NCBI GenBank assembly: GCA_026874595.1
Contig: CM049316.1
Location: 59,653,676-59,717,675, forward strand
Direction of reading: 5' to 3'
From: Sipunculus nudus
Taxonomy: Eukaryota > Annelida > Sipuncula > Golfingiida > Sipunculidae
Length of the DNA: 64,000 nt
Shown here in pieces: positions 45,483 through 57,411 of the stretch; the first letter of the stretch is position 1; every line of letters begins with the position of its first letter. Both the position numbers and the translations under genes were made by a program. The notes under the pieces are model-generated. The model saw nothing but the letters and a program-made list of their open reading frames with translations, was not told the DNA's origin and did not search any database.

Positions 45483-47514
45483 GGGTGAACCCACCAAGGC
45501 CGACACGGATCTCGACACAGCGCGACGCAGGCCGACACAGAAATCAGGCGACACACACCGACACTTGGTTGTGTCGGTTTGTGTCGCCTAGCGTGTCGTG
45601 AAGTGTGTCGTGCAGCCAAAATAACAAACCAATTGAACGACACACCCGCGACACACATTGGGGTTCATGACACGGAGATTATCGCGTGTTGGCCGAAAGT
45701 TGACCGTTTTAGATTATCTGTTGCAAGTGTTTAGCAATAAAGCTATAGCCACTTATATTTTATATTTTGAATTTTAAGACATAAACAAGACAAAGGCTCT
45801 GATGACAATCGGGCGCGTTTGAGCGATACTCACATGAGCCCTGTTTTTCAGGAAATATGAGGGGGGCAATCCACCGAGTTGGGGCAAAAGCCCCGTTCAT
45901 GATAATGAGGACAGTATAGCCACCAGCCAGAATATAAAAAAACTTTCTCAATATCATTTTCCAACACATAATACGGTAAGTATAATTTGAGAATAAAAGT
46001 TATTTTTGCTTAGTTTTCATTAATTGTTTGAACATTCACGATATCATAAATTTCTTGTTATGAGATGCGCAATTGAAAGAGAATTGATATAAATATTAAG
46101 AAAAAAGAAACTGAAAATATGATCTCGAAATCGTTTAGTACAAAAGTACGCGTTTTATTCCCCTAAAAAGAGAAGGGGACACATGAAACTTTGTCCCCGT
46201 TATACTTTGTCCATTTCCCTATAAAGGGAGGGGGACATGCTGCCGCCACCCTAAACCCACCCCCACCCCCACCACGACCACGAGGCCCATGATTACTGAC
46301 GTTGCTCACGTCGATGACATCGATACTTTATATTAAATGTTGCTATCATTAAATTAAATATTTATTTATTTTTTAATTTTGTGATCACAGTAGGGCATGT
46401 ATATGGGTTAATAATTTTACCATTTTACCTTTACTTGAATCAAGTGTTAGCACAACAATTTCCCCAGGTGCTTATATACCGGCCAAAGCTCCGTTTGACT
46501 AATATTCTTTGAATGATCAATGCCTTAAGGGAGGGGTAAATGTTCAACAACTGAATACTATCATGACATGGAAAAAGCGTATGATTTTCCTGAACGAATA
46601 TAAATTAATGGTGGGAAAGGGGGAGTGCAAAGGGCTTAAACAAGATCGTTGTTTTAATTTTCAGTAGGCTTTACAGTAAATGAGGTTAAGGCAACGGGGT
46701 CTGGAAAAGTTTGTACTCCACATATAGCGTATTTCAAGCCTTCTATCAAACGACAAACATGGCTCATCCCGTGGTATGAGATTATATCCACCCTAAAGAG
46801 GAAGAGCAGCCCCTGCGGTTTTGCTCAGGTTTGTGTTTTGTTTTAAAGGACCTGCTTTAAAGGACCTGACACATAAAATAAAGCTTTTTTATCATTTTTT
46901 TTTAACTGATTTGGTGTTTTTTATTTATTCAATATCAAGTATAAATGCAGAATATAGTGAACATGCTGTTTATTAAAAAATAAGAAACATTATATATTCA
47001 GAATTTTTATGCAGAATTGATATACAAAGAAAAATGGAGCGTATCGTCAATACATATCGGATATCGAATTGAGTGTGCCTAAATAGGCAGACCGATACCC
47101 GGTCCAAGGCAGGACGGATGCAAGATAACAGAAAACTGTCTCCTGATTGGCTGGAAGTGATCTTGACATTGACCCACTCACTCCACGTAGTGCTGCGTGT
47201 CGGTATGTGCTGTGAAAAGTGCGTCGCACGACCAGTTCCACTGCACGATCCGTGTCGAGTTGTGTCGAGAAGAAACCGACGCAACCCGACACGCGTTTTC
47301 ATCGCACGACAAATCGAACATGTTCGATCGTGTCGCAAGGCCCGTGATGCAATGCCGACACGCTTCTTGTGTCGTGTGCTTCTCCACGATGTGTCGTGTG
47401 AGCTGGTCCACTGCCACGACACAGGCGGACGTCGCGACACACTGGACGTCATCTGTGTCGTAAAGCGTGTCGAGAGACGTGTCGGGACGCGTGTCGGCTT
47501 TGGTGGGTTCACCC
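45483..47514. mobile_element. 2.03-kb non-autonomous TIR DNA transposon with GTGTCG-rich subterminal arms
   Basis: The left end reads GGGTGAACCCACCAAGGCCG and the right end is its inverted complement with one mismatch over 24 bases. The flanks carry GAGTATTAA (45473-45481) and GAGTATGAA (47515-47523), a near-perfect 9-base target duplication. The left arm (about 170 bases) holds about 11 copies of GTGTCG/CGACAC, in both orientations. The right arm (about 330 bases) holds about 14. Such arrays usually are transposase-binding subterminal repeats. No transposase is visible in the interior; the open frames in the arms arise from the hexamer periodicity. The duplication length fits Mutator-like or Merlin-like elements, with hAT/KDZ also possible, but the superfamily is not assigned. 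Confidence 0.75.
47034..47101 (+). repeat. Fragment related to the right portion of the 10.6-kb hAT-like MITE
   Basis: Shares blocks with 10783-10868, including GCGTATMGTCAATACRTATC and CCTAAATAGGCWGACCGATA in the same order, with a 20-base gap between them. It lies just inside the right arm of the GTGTCG element, so it is either a nested remnant or a common module. Confidence 0.55.
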
Positions 47515-47529
47515 GAGTATGAAATGCTT

Positions 47530-49080
47530 CAGAGTACAGAGCATACAAGTCAGTTGATCACACAGCATATAAGCACATACAAATGCATGGATGCAAAACA
47601 CAGTAAAACGATACACATCTTAACAAATATTTAATCTACGAACAATCACTACAACAAATCCGTACACGCCTCTTTATGATATTCAACTGATATACATTTT
47701 CGCTAATTTGGTTGGATTTATCAGCAATGTACATATCATGAAATGTCTCTGTGATAATGAATGTGCATGTACATGGCGCGTTAGCAATATATGGACATGC
47801 GATGTTGTCAATGTTCTTGTTGGTATTCAGGCCTAAATATAATACACATCTCACTGCAAAAGATGATTTCCTAAAAATATTTTCACAAGTATGAAATTGC
47901 AAACATTCTTCAAACAGTATTTACAACAACAACAATGAATATATGTATACGTGTGTGTGTTTATCTCCACAGATCACAATATGTATATTGTTAATTACAA
48001 TGAGATGTGACACTAACGCGTGATGAATAATATATTACAAATGGATGATCTATAACTTATTTTTATATACACGTTTTACAGACTACAATTATGGCTACAA
48101 TGTATAACATTGTGCGACTACAAGGAACTAAGAGAATATACAAAACAAGCTGAATTCAAATCGATTGTCGCCACATGTCTGCTGCAATTACTCTAGAACC
48201 ATCAAACTTATCTATCAATACAAACATTTACAGATATATCCGAGAGAGAAGAATATGCTTATTTAAAACAATGGACATATGGGATGATTAAATTATGAGC
48301 AAAAAGAATACAGAAGAATTAAAGAGGAAAATAAGAAAAATAAAGAAGAATATGCGAACAAATCAAGACTACTCCATGGATTTATATTCACTGTCGAAAA
48401 TTTCCTTCATCTTTCAGAGTGTAGTCTTTCGTCTATATAAGCAGTTAACTAGTTGAACAAAACCACCGGAGTCAAACAGCATACTAGTATATAAGCACCA
48501 AGCCAAATTTCCATACTGGACGTTCAGCCAAAAACTATGGATAAATATATACACAAAGCATTTTCTCTCTCTTAATACTCTCTGATCAGTATAAGTGTCG
48601 CCACCTAGCGCACAACAGCAGCGGCACCTGTACGTCATACTTCGATTTAACCTGCAACAGCGCCACCTGGTGGTAAAATATAGGATATCTTCATCTACCG
48701 TTCGAACCTACACAATTCTTTTAAATATTTTTAAAATTTTACTCTGAAAAATTACACTCCGATTCAAGATCAATAGATTGTCACCGAGTAAAATTCCTCC
48801 ACCGTCAGATGAAATTTTCAAAACAAAGGATTTGTGCTATGCATGTACTTAATTTTTTTATCACGTGACCGACTGGCAAGAGAGATGCATTGAACTGAGT
48901 ATCTCTAGACTTTTGTGCAAGATTATATAACACTTTTGTATGATTAATATCAACACATCAAGCGCTGTTGCCTAAACCACAACGCATAATCACCACTTTA
49001 CTGACTCCGCACTGATCTGTGTCTGTGTCTACAAACAGTCACAATGAAAGACATTGTAAGTGGCTACACTAGCTAGCCTA
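47530..49080. other. No gene seen apart from the CTCF-like site
   Basis: AT-rich, short frames only. Confidence 0.5.
48658..48673 (-). promoter_or_regulatory. Strong match to the CTCF core motif
   Basis: The minus strand reads CCACCAGGTGGCGCTG, which satisfies every position of the conserved animal CTCF core CCASYAGRKGGCRS. A weaker partial CGCCACCTAGCGCAC lies 60 bases upstream. Bivalves have CTCF; occupancy cannot be seen. Confidence 0.4.
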
Positions 49081-49106
49081 CATTATACAATACATGCACA
49101 ATAATA

Positions 49107-49118
49107 TATATATATATA

Positions 49119-49160
<42 letters not shown>
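49107..49160. repeat. (TA)n microsatellite
   Basis: TA array with one TAGTATA interruption, 70 bases left of the CGACCACC MITE. A (GTAT)n run at 49431-49458 follows on the other side. Confidence 0.95.
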
Positions 49161-49161
<1 letters not shown>

Positions 49162-49226
49162 AAACAAGAATAAGGTCACTCAGATTATTAAAATACATAT
49201 ATATATATAATATATTTATACATTAT

Positions 49227-49401
49227 GAAGTTAAACCTGGCCTAACGACCACCTATATTAAGCGACCACCTCAATATAACAAACACTTTTGTTACGGTGC
49301 CTATTTTTTCTCTCTATTTCAGACCTCACTTAGACGACCACCTAGTAATTGCGATCATTGTATCGAGGTCTGTTGGTGGTCGTAATTTCGAGATTTCACT
49401 G
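49227..49401. mobile_element. pogo/Tigger-like MITE with CGACCACC arms
   Basis: The right end, read inverted, is CAGTGAAATCTCGAAATTAC followed by GACCACC. The left end, GAAGTTAAACCTGGCC then TAACGACCACC, is a diverged partner. Further GACGACCACC blocks lie inside. It sits between (TA)n and (TG)n arrays, as expected of a TA-targeting element. Confidence 0.6.
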
Positions 49402-49425
49402 TGTGTGTGTGTATATATATACATG

Positions 49426-49461
<36 letters not shown>

Positions 49462-50126
49462 ATCATGACATGAAGTTTGCACAAAAATGAAAGCGTGGAA
49501 GCATAGTGACTTTATAACCGGGCGTGCAAGTGAATATATATCAGTCATATTCATCAAATTTATTGTTGATATTTGTGCCATATATGATGTGTGTGTGTGC
49601 TTATATAAGCTCTGTTTATTAGTTCACGAATATAATAAGGTAACAGACTGTCAGAGGACAGCAAACTGTCATAGGTGCAGTTCATAACCCATCTATACAA
49701 CAATAGCGAATTCATTACACAATAAATACCACAAACAGGCGTGTTTAACACACGTAACCGGTAAACAAACGCTGGGTTGCAGTGAACAAAAATCATAACA
49801 ACCCAACCAACTCGGTACAATAAAATTATATCCTTCATACTGTTGAACACCACACCAGTACACAAAATAAATACATGTTATTAAACGACAAAGTGACTGT
49901 TGACAGGGTCTGACCCACATACCTCGCAAGGAAACATTCTAATCATTGCTATACTTGTATACTGTTATGAACGGACACGAGCCTTAACAGTCGCTGCGGG
50001 AGAACCGTTCGAGCAATATACAGTTCCTATGTTCGATCAATATAATAAAGCCAGCTTGCAAGGTATCACACTGAAAATTTGAGACGAACATATTTATTGT
50101 TTGGCCAAATGCTTGGTACATAGTGC

Positions 50127-50128
<2 letters not shown>

Positions 50129-50182
<54 letters not shown>

Positions 50183-50268
50183 TATATATATATGCATATA
50201 TATAATTAAATATATATGCATATGTATAATTAAAGATTTGGATTTATATATATATATATATATATATG
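50129..50268. repeat. Clustered (TA)n microsatellites
   Basis: Arrays at 50129-50178 and 50245-50268, joined by duplicated TATATATGCATATATATAAT-like sequence. Confidence 0.9.
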
Positions 50269-51031
50269 TGCGTGTGTGTGTATACTTGATATATTGAGAT
50301 TAAGAATGTGTCAATTATCCGTTGTTTCCTAACTAATATAAATTTAGATATAATTAATATTAAGAATATAGTAAGTATTCATGTGTATAGATTAGTATGA
50401 AGACGATTACTATAAAAGTGTACCTCTGAAATCTTCAGTTCATTTTTATTAAAACAGTAACCAGTGAATATATAGTCACCTAATAGGCAAAACACTAAGG
50501 TACATGTATATAACTATAAACGGTACCAGGTTATGTATGCGTAATAGGTACCTGAGGAGATCATTAGTCTTCGAGAAGCAATAAAAAGTGCATATCACCA
50601 CAGGAGGTCTCGTTGACAGACGCTCCTTGTGTACATGTACAGGTTTTATAAAGAATATACACGTATACGCGGTCTGATTAGTATATAAAACCTACACAGA
50701 GTCATATTCCATACGCAGGACGCCAAAGCATACATTACACGCTTCGGTACAGCGCTTGTGATACGATTCAAGGAATTATAACTAATACTTTTCTTCACAC
50801 ATTTCCTTGTACGATTTAATTGCATGGTGTTTGGTTCAAAATGCTCATTATAAATAATCTCTTTTTAGTTTTAATTTTTTATTTTTATTTTTATTTTATC
50901 TCTTAATACCAAAGTCATGAACGAATGCTACTCTGAGACTAAAATCTAGGAATGCCCTTTTTTTTATGTAATTTTGGTTAACACTGAACGCTGCATATAT
51001 GCATGTGATTATGATATTATAAATTCTGTGG

Positions 51032-51064
<33 letters not shown>

Positions 51065-52436
51065 ATTACTATCAGAAACGAGCAGACATATACTCTATCC
51101 TGTTTTACATGCATGGTCTGTTAGGTCTATGACGTATTGGAAATACATGTACAGTGATAATATGTAGTAATAACTATCTAATAACTAATCTCGTGATACC
51201 ACCATACAGCACTGAATGATGGTACGAGGGATATACTGACACCCTGCCCCTTTGGAAATATACTTCGGAATAAGTATTTTTGTGGAGAGTTTATTTTCGC
51301 GTAAAAAGCCGATGAGCAACACTATATGCACAGGAACACACAGCTACACGTAGAGATTTCCTCAAAACGACCCTTCATAATGTCAAGGCGAGCTCTTCAG
51401 CTCTTCCTTGATTCAAACAGTGCACGCTCAAAATCATAGATTATGAATTAGGTTATTTTTTGCTGATTTTTATTTACTTGAAAATGCGAGAATAACAAAA
51501 GACTGTAACAAAGTGTTGCTTAATTTACATCTGTATTGACAAAGGCGTATAAAGGGAACAAAAGAAAAGCGCACAATATGCACGGTGATAATACATAATT
51601 CATGACAAGATGATACTTGCACTGCTTGATAAAAATAAAAGTGAAAAAAAAAAACAGTCGGGGGCATGGCCTTGCTGTTGTAAAGGAGCAATATGTATAC
51701 TTTTTTGCAATACATAATTTTTTATAACAAGAAGTTCAAAAGCGAACATAACGTTTTTTCAAACTTTCAGATGTGCTGTGTACAGATATAATAAGACAGT
51801 GAAAGACAATGAAATATTTGGTCAGATCTATCTGCCTGTGTTTCAATATGCCCTATTAATGTATTAAATCTAGGAAATATGAAATTTCTCACCTTTTATA
51901 CATTAGTGTATTTAATGGACCACATAAAAGGAAGATGACTCGTCATAGGAGGTATAAAGAAAATGAGAATATATCATATCACACCATGTTTTGATAGATG
52001 TAATCGGGGTTTATGGCCAAGTGTATTATACGTATTATGTATATACACCTTATCTGAGATTTATGCAACTTTGGTCATGTCAAGCCCTAACCCTGTAAAT
52101 CCAACAAGGAAGATCGCGATTCTTACATATCACCAACTCTATATATATATATATATACAAATTATGACCTGTTTAAATCCACGCATAAACTTAATTTTAA
52201 ACTTTTAACCAATTTTATGGAAAATCATCCAGGATGATTAAACTGATTCTATCGTTTTTCCCCCAAATAGTTAATCTTGTAAATGATATTTATTAATGAC
52301 GTAATAAAAAGATTAATATTGAAATTCTATTTACTGAAGCACCTTGTCAATTGACTAATGCCAAAAGTAATGAATAGCTTACAGTCATTTCATGGAGAAA
52401 ATTTGATTAATTTTGAAAAGTGCTACGGCGACATCC

Positions 52437-52493
52437 ATGAGTGACACTGGCATCGAGAAACCAAGTGGATCAGGTGAAATTGATCACTGGCAG
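52437..52493 (+). other. Possible short first coding exon
   Basis: ATG followed by 18 codons (MSDTGIEKPSGSGEIDHWQ) up to a good donor (CAG|GTAATG). It lies in a GC-richer patch (52430-52720). No downstream exon is identified, so this is weak. Confidence 0.15.
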
Positions 52494-53534
52494 GTAATGT
52501 GACGTCAGCAATCTGACCACAGCATCAGGTAAGGGCTGTCCTTGACCTTGAATATTAAGTACACATCGTTGAGTCTGAGAGCACGAAGTACTCACATGGC
52601 AGCCGTCCCCGTTATCAGACGTCTGACCTATCTGCACTGGGCAATGCAAGGTGGCGAGGGTTGTAAAAGCACTTCTACACGTGCAGACCCGAGATCGATG
52701 CATTTGTCCTCCATCCAGTATCTGCCAAATCGAAATTTGAGCAGTTTCAGTAAAATATCAAAAGATATAACGACAGCATCGATCCAGAGAAATAAATATT
52801 ATAAAAGGAGGATTATAGTTGCTCAATTAGCTTTAACATAAAATGTGAACTTTACTTAAATATGCAACTGGTTAAATTGATTTGGACTTTTAGTAATTCC
52901 TGCAAGTTGAGGGCATGCATGGCAGATCCGTGCGTAGGCGCAACACACCGGAAAAAATAAATATTACATTCACAAAGGTCTACCTACTTTGCGACATTTT
53001 AATATATAAAATACTATAATCAAGATAAATGTTTTCATTGAATTTGTTAAAATAATTTTGAGATTAAGGAGAAAACATAATAATGTTCATTTATATCGGG
53101 TAGGTTATACAGAAGATGGCGGCAATCCTAATTCCTGTCTTGCAACTGTATTAAATGAATGATCTAATTAATATAACAATAAACGATTTATCTGGAAGAG
53201 TTTGAGTTAAAACTTAGTGCAAGGTATATGCATATGAAACAAATAAAAAAACCTAGATAAGTACAACTTTATTATTTGTGTCTTTAATAAACTGCTATAA
53301 CATACATTGCCAAAAGTTTTGTAAGCTCTGAAATACATTGAATGTCAGGGTATATGAATGATGATCAAATCATTTACACGGCCAAAAATGCTGACATGGA
53401 AATAAGAATATAATAAATGTTGTAAAGTGAGGTATTTCAGGTCCATAGTTATGTTATACAATTGATTGTGTATTCATCAGCCTTTTCTGCACAGCAAAAT
53501 ATTTTTGGTGATTTCAGTAAAGAGATGTAAGGTA

Positions 53535-53537
<3 letters not shown>

Positions 53538-53618
<81 letters not shown>
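53538..53618. repeat. (TA)n microsatellite
   Basis: One of the longest perfect arrays, 81 bases. Confidence 0.95.
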
Positions 53619-53620
<2 letters not shown>

Positions 53621-54379
53621 ACAAAATAAAGTCTTTATCATTCCATAGAGTCCCTGTAAAAATTATCTTCTTTATGTGAAAGAGCAGTTGTTGGACATGA
53701 CCAGTAATTTCTAATGGCGGGGAGGGGGGGGGGGCGGTTCAAATACCACTTGTCATGGGAAGATCATCAATATTTACTTTCTATTCGTATAAAGAGACAG
53801 CACTTATAATTCAACAGACACGTGTGCACTCTCTCAACTTGAAACCAACTGCTCGGCGAGATCATAGTAAATAACGTCTTAATGTGAGTGGATATCTTCT
53901 CATGAAAGAAATGTAATGCTCTGCTCTGCTGTGCTGTTTGATATTGACTTATGTAGGAGCTACAGTGTGGGCTACAGTACAGCCCACGCGGCTGCCAGTT
54001 GATCAAAACTGCTGGAACCAAAATAAATGTCAAGGCGAGCCAGGATTGCTAAAATAAGATATTGCTGCCAAAAGCCTACCGACAGAAGGAGGGAGATCCG
54101 CTTGCAAAAAAAATGAGAGCTCCTCACCAAATCGCTCGATTGCTGTCGTAAATGCTAAATAATATATAATATTTTATAAACGGTAAACTCTAGAATGATG
54201 ACTAACCTTGAAACACCACAACTTTGCTGGTGTTGAGGGTATAACTAAGTGTATAAATATGTGTGTGTGAAGACATTTACATTGTAAATAAATATATGCA
54301 ATTATTAATCTGTAATCATATATAATAAAACTATATGTGTGCGTGTAATGCTGTTTCTTTCATATGAATTGTGTGGACT

Positions 54380-54850
54380 AATTAAGGACTTAAGAAGTAC
54401 TCGGACTAGGACTCGAGTAGCCTTGACTCGACTACTTCAATGATAAATAGGCCTACTACATTGTAGTTAAGGGCCTATTTTTACCTAAATTTAATATCAA
54501 CTTAATTTGTATCATATCAACACTAAAACACAATAAAAGCATGCGACTATATTACACTAACTGACCACATTTTATTTATAACTGCACTGAAAGTTTAGTG
54601 TGACGATCTATACTCTTTGGACACGTGTGTGCCAGACTTTATTTTCAAACCCTGGGAAGGTCGCAGGTTACGTGAGTAAACACAAGTGAAGCAGAGCGAC
54701 AGAGCTCCATCATATTTATAGCAACGTATAAAAAAAGATGTATAAACAAGCCTTGAAATTACAGACACTTCGCCAGGTCAATGTCCTACATGATATACAT
54801 AAGTGACGTCACCTAGGCCAGTGACGATGTTTGAGACCAAATAATTGACT
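54380..54850. repeat. Second copy related to the GAGTCC-rich element
   Basis: 54395-54435 has ACTCGGACTAGGACTCGAGT. 54758-54845 repeats the ACAGACACTTCG, AAGTGACGTCACCTAGGCC and GAGACCAAATAATTG blocks of 38.6 kb. The intervening part is not clearly alignable by eye. Confidence 0.45.
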
Positions 54851-54987
54851 CTCTCTTTGTGGTGTGCGATAAAACCGAGCGTATATTATTATTAATGTAG
54901 CTTCATATCACTATGATCTCAGGGCAGTTTATGGCGAGTACAGCATGCATGACTCAAACCTCCCATTAGACACAGACACCGTGTTAT

Positions 54988-54989
<2 letters not shown>

Positions 54990-55047
<58 letters not shown>

Positions 55048-55211
55048 CATCCCACTGGCCAAATTCCTTTCCCCTCTGAAAAATTTCGTGTTTTTACATG
55101 AAAGTTTCCCTTCATCACTTAAAATTCCACCAAAACCTATTAAACAGTAAAAAGAAAGTAGATACCCTTTCAAGCAAAAAGGGCGCCAAGTCTTGAAATA
55201 AAAACAGTTCC

Positions 55212-55258
<47 letters not shown>
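54990..55258. repeat. Two (TA)n arrays
   Basis: 54990-55043 and 55215-55256, separated by 170 bases of unique sequence. The 128-codon minus frame spanning both is an artefact of the arrays. Confidence 0.9.
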
Positions 55259-55259
<1 letters not shown>

Positions 55260-55260
<1 letters not shown>

Positions 55261-57050
55261 ATAATTTATATATAGATATTTATATATATTAAAATACTGC
55301 TTCATCTTATGTCATAAACACCTTTCAATAATTATAACCGTGTAAAGCAGATATATATACAAAAACAAAAGGGTCTAATGTATAAATGATTAAAATAATA
55401 TTTTCTGTGATACGTGATGGGTAAGCTCGATACCCGTCATTACAGGATTGTATATCATTGAGCCCTATCTTGCCTTATATGTAGGTCTAACTACCAATGT
55501 GTGAAATGTTAAATAAACATAAATATTAAAGTCATAATTTAAACAAGATATTAAACTATTTAACCTATCTCTATCAACCAAGCAACAAGGGTAAAGACTT
55601 CAATAGTAACAAAGCTAAATAAGATTTCTCTTTTCTGTCATTTTTTACACGCCATAAATAACTGTGAGGTTATACCCCGTGTATGTAAGCATGTGTTATG
55701 CAAATTAGTTGCCCTTTGGGTCACGTGAAGGTGGGATGAAAACAAAAACAAAAAGGTCTAACAAAGCAATATGTAAACATATAAAAGCTCTATAATATAT
55801 GGGGTTCTGCAGGAATCTACGGCACCACGTGCACAAATACTCATTAATATTCAAGTCACCATATGCATGCTAAATTTATAATATATATGAAATTAAACAT
55901 ATGATAATAATAATAATATTCATTTTCACAGCACCGTTTTGCACAGGGATATCGGTTTAAATATTCAAACATGTTTTTCAGCGATTATGGCTCACCTATA
56001 AGACTGGAAGCCTGAGTCGTCCAAGCTTTTGTGTTCTCATTTCGATTTTTCCCATGCCCAATACACAGCATCTCCGTTCTAAATCTGGGCCTGTGGAGCC
56101 AAGAGGCAGGGATGCGTCGATCAATCAGCATGACCATCCGCATCAGCTGATTTCTGGAGTAATATCACAGGGCCCTCACCTTGCTGGGAGTCACCTTGCT
56201 GCGGCTCAGTGCTAAAAGGGCACCACACCAGCCAGTGCTCAGGCACACTATTTGGCAACCAATAAGTTACTTCAGGAACTGCATCCAGTGTAACTTCTGT
56301 ATCCTTCACGTTTCTTCACTGATGGCAAGATGCGACTTTATCACCATCCCAAACTTCAAAATCATAATCCTGTCGAAGTTGTATTTTTTACGAAATCCCA
56401 GCTCTCACAACCAAAAGGGCTATGCAATTTGCGTCTTGAAAATTCAATATATTTTCTGCTATTTTTACGACGTAGAATCTGGATCGAAGTCTGTACCCAG
56501 TTAATTGCTGATTATATCCTTGAGCACTTTCACTGATTAATTCTGTAGCTTTATACACGCAGTGTTGTTGGGTACATATGTTTCAATACTGTGAACAGGT
56601 GGCTGTTATATAATATACATTTTCTTCACGCGAAGCAGTGAGATTTACAAAAAGTTTTAACATGACGTTCACAGCAGATATACTCACATTTCGGCGAGCG
56701 ATTTATTCACTGTACCTCAGAACTGCGATTACCATCAAGTCACAATGATTGCTTAAATATCACATGGCGTAGACAATCTATCCAAAACATGTATAGGCCT
56801 ACACAGGGGACAGGCGGTAACAATAGAATGTATCACAGTACGCTGCAGTGTCCCCGCCATGGCTGGATGCTACGCCCCACTGCTGCTCACTAACAATCAT
56901 CATTCAATAACCATAACCGTTAAAACGTAACCACACTTACAATGCGATATCACATGAAACTTCCGGCGATACGTTATTCCTTCACGGAATGTGGATCGAA
57001 GCTCCATCACTGATAGTATATATGATAATCAGCTGCTTCCCTTTTTATAT
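55260..57050. other. No secure gene; see the exon-like block at 56.0-56.3 kb
   Basis: The rest is AT-rich with TCACGTGA at 55721-55728 and short frames. Confidence 0.4.
56000..56310 (-). other. GC-richer block with possible exon-like frames
   Basis: The minus strand has a 60-codon frame with EVTYWLPNSVPEHWLVWCPF and PVILLQKSADADGHAD. Then comes a plausible acceptor (GGCTCCACAG) and a second open piece (RFRTEMLCIGHGKNRNEN, KAWTTQ) ending at a donor-like CTTATAGGTGAGC. Composition looks protein-like, but I recognise no family. The first frame begins at GTG, not ATG. It may be part of an unidentified gene or a decayed element. Confidence 0.25.
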
Positions 57051-57094
57051 TTTATTAATTGTAATAAACGTAAATTTGTTCAGTCAGTTTTATT
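57051..57094 (-). terminator. Candidate polyadenylation signals of the PPP1R3 gene
   Basis: Two AATAAA hexamers on the minus strand (57094-57089 and 57056-57051) lie about 320 and 355 bases after the PPP1R3 stop codon. They would give a 3' UTR of roughly 340-380 bases. No other gene is visible between the stop and these signals. Cleavage position cannot be seen from sequence alone. Confidence 0.4.
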
Positions 57095-57411
57095 TGCTTT
57101 GGCTCTTATTTTAGCTGCATGCCGGATTTTATGTGTATAAAGAACAATACTGAATCTGATCCAATCGGTTTAACACACCATTGATTGCGATCTCACCTGT
57201 TGTACCCGACGTCTATGTGGAGACCATGCATCATCAACGCTAAAAACTGTTCACGTGTGCCTGCATGGATTATTATGTAGACCACTTGCTTGAACGAGTC
57301 CCAGCTTTTCGTCAAATGACTGAGATTTCCTATACTATGGTCATTACCAATGGCTAATGTAACTTTTTTCCTCAAAACTAAATGGATCCACAAATGTTAC
57401 AGACTTTTGTC

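Larger units (their letters stand above)
49460..53530. other. No secure gene
   Basis: Mostly AT-rich unique sequence. AAGATGGCGGC at 53114-53124 matches the YY1 initiator consensus; the frame starting at its ATG is only 12 codons. Confidence 0.45.

Noticed and set aside
53114-53155. Gene start at a YY1-type AAGATGGCGGC site
   Set aside because: The ATG frame closes after 12 codons and no donor site gives a plausible first exon.
54919-55305. 128-codon minus-strand frame
   Set aside because: Much of it is a translation of two (TA)n arrays.
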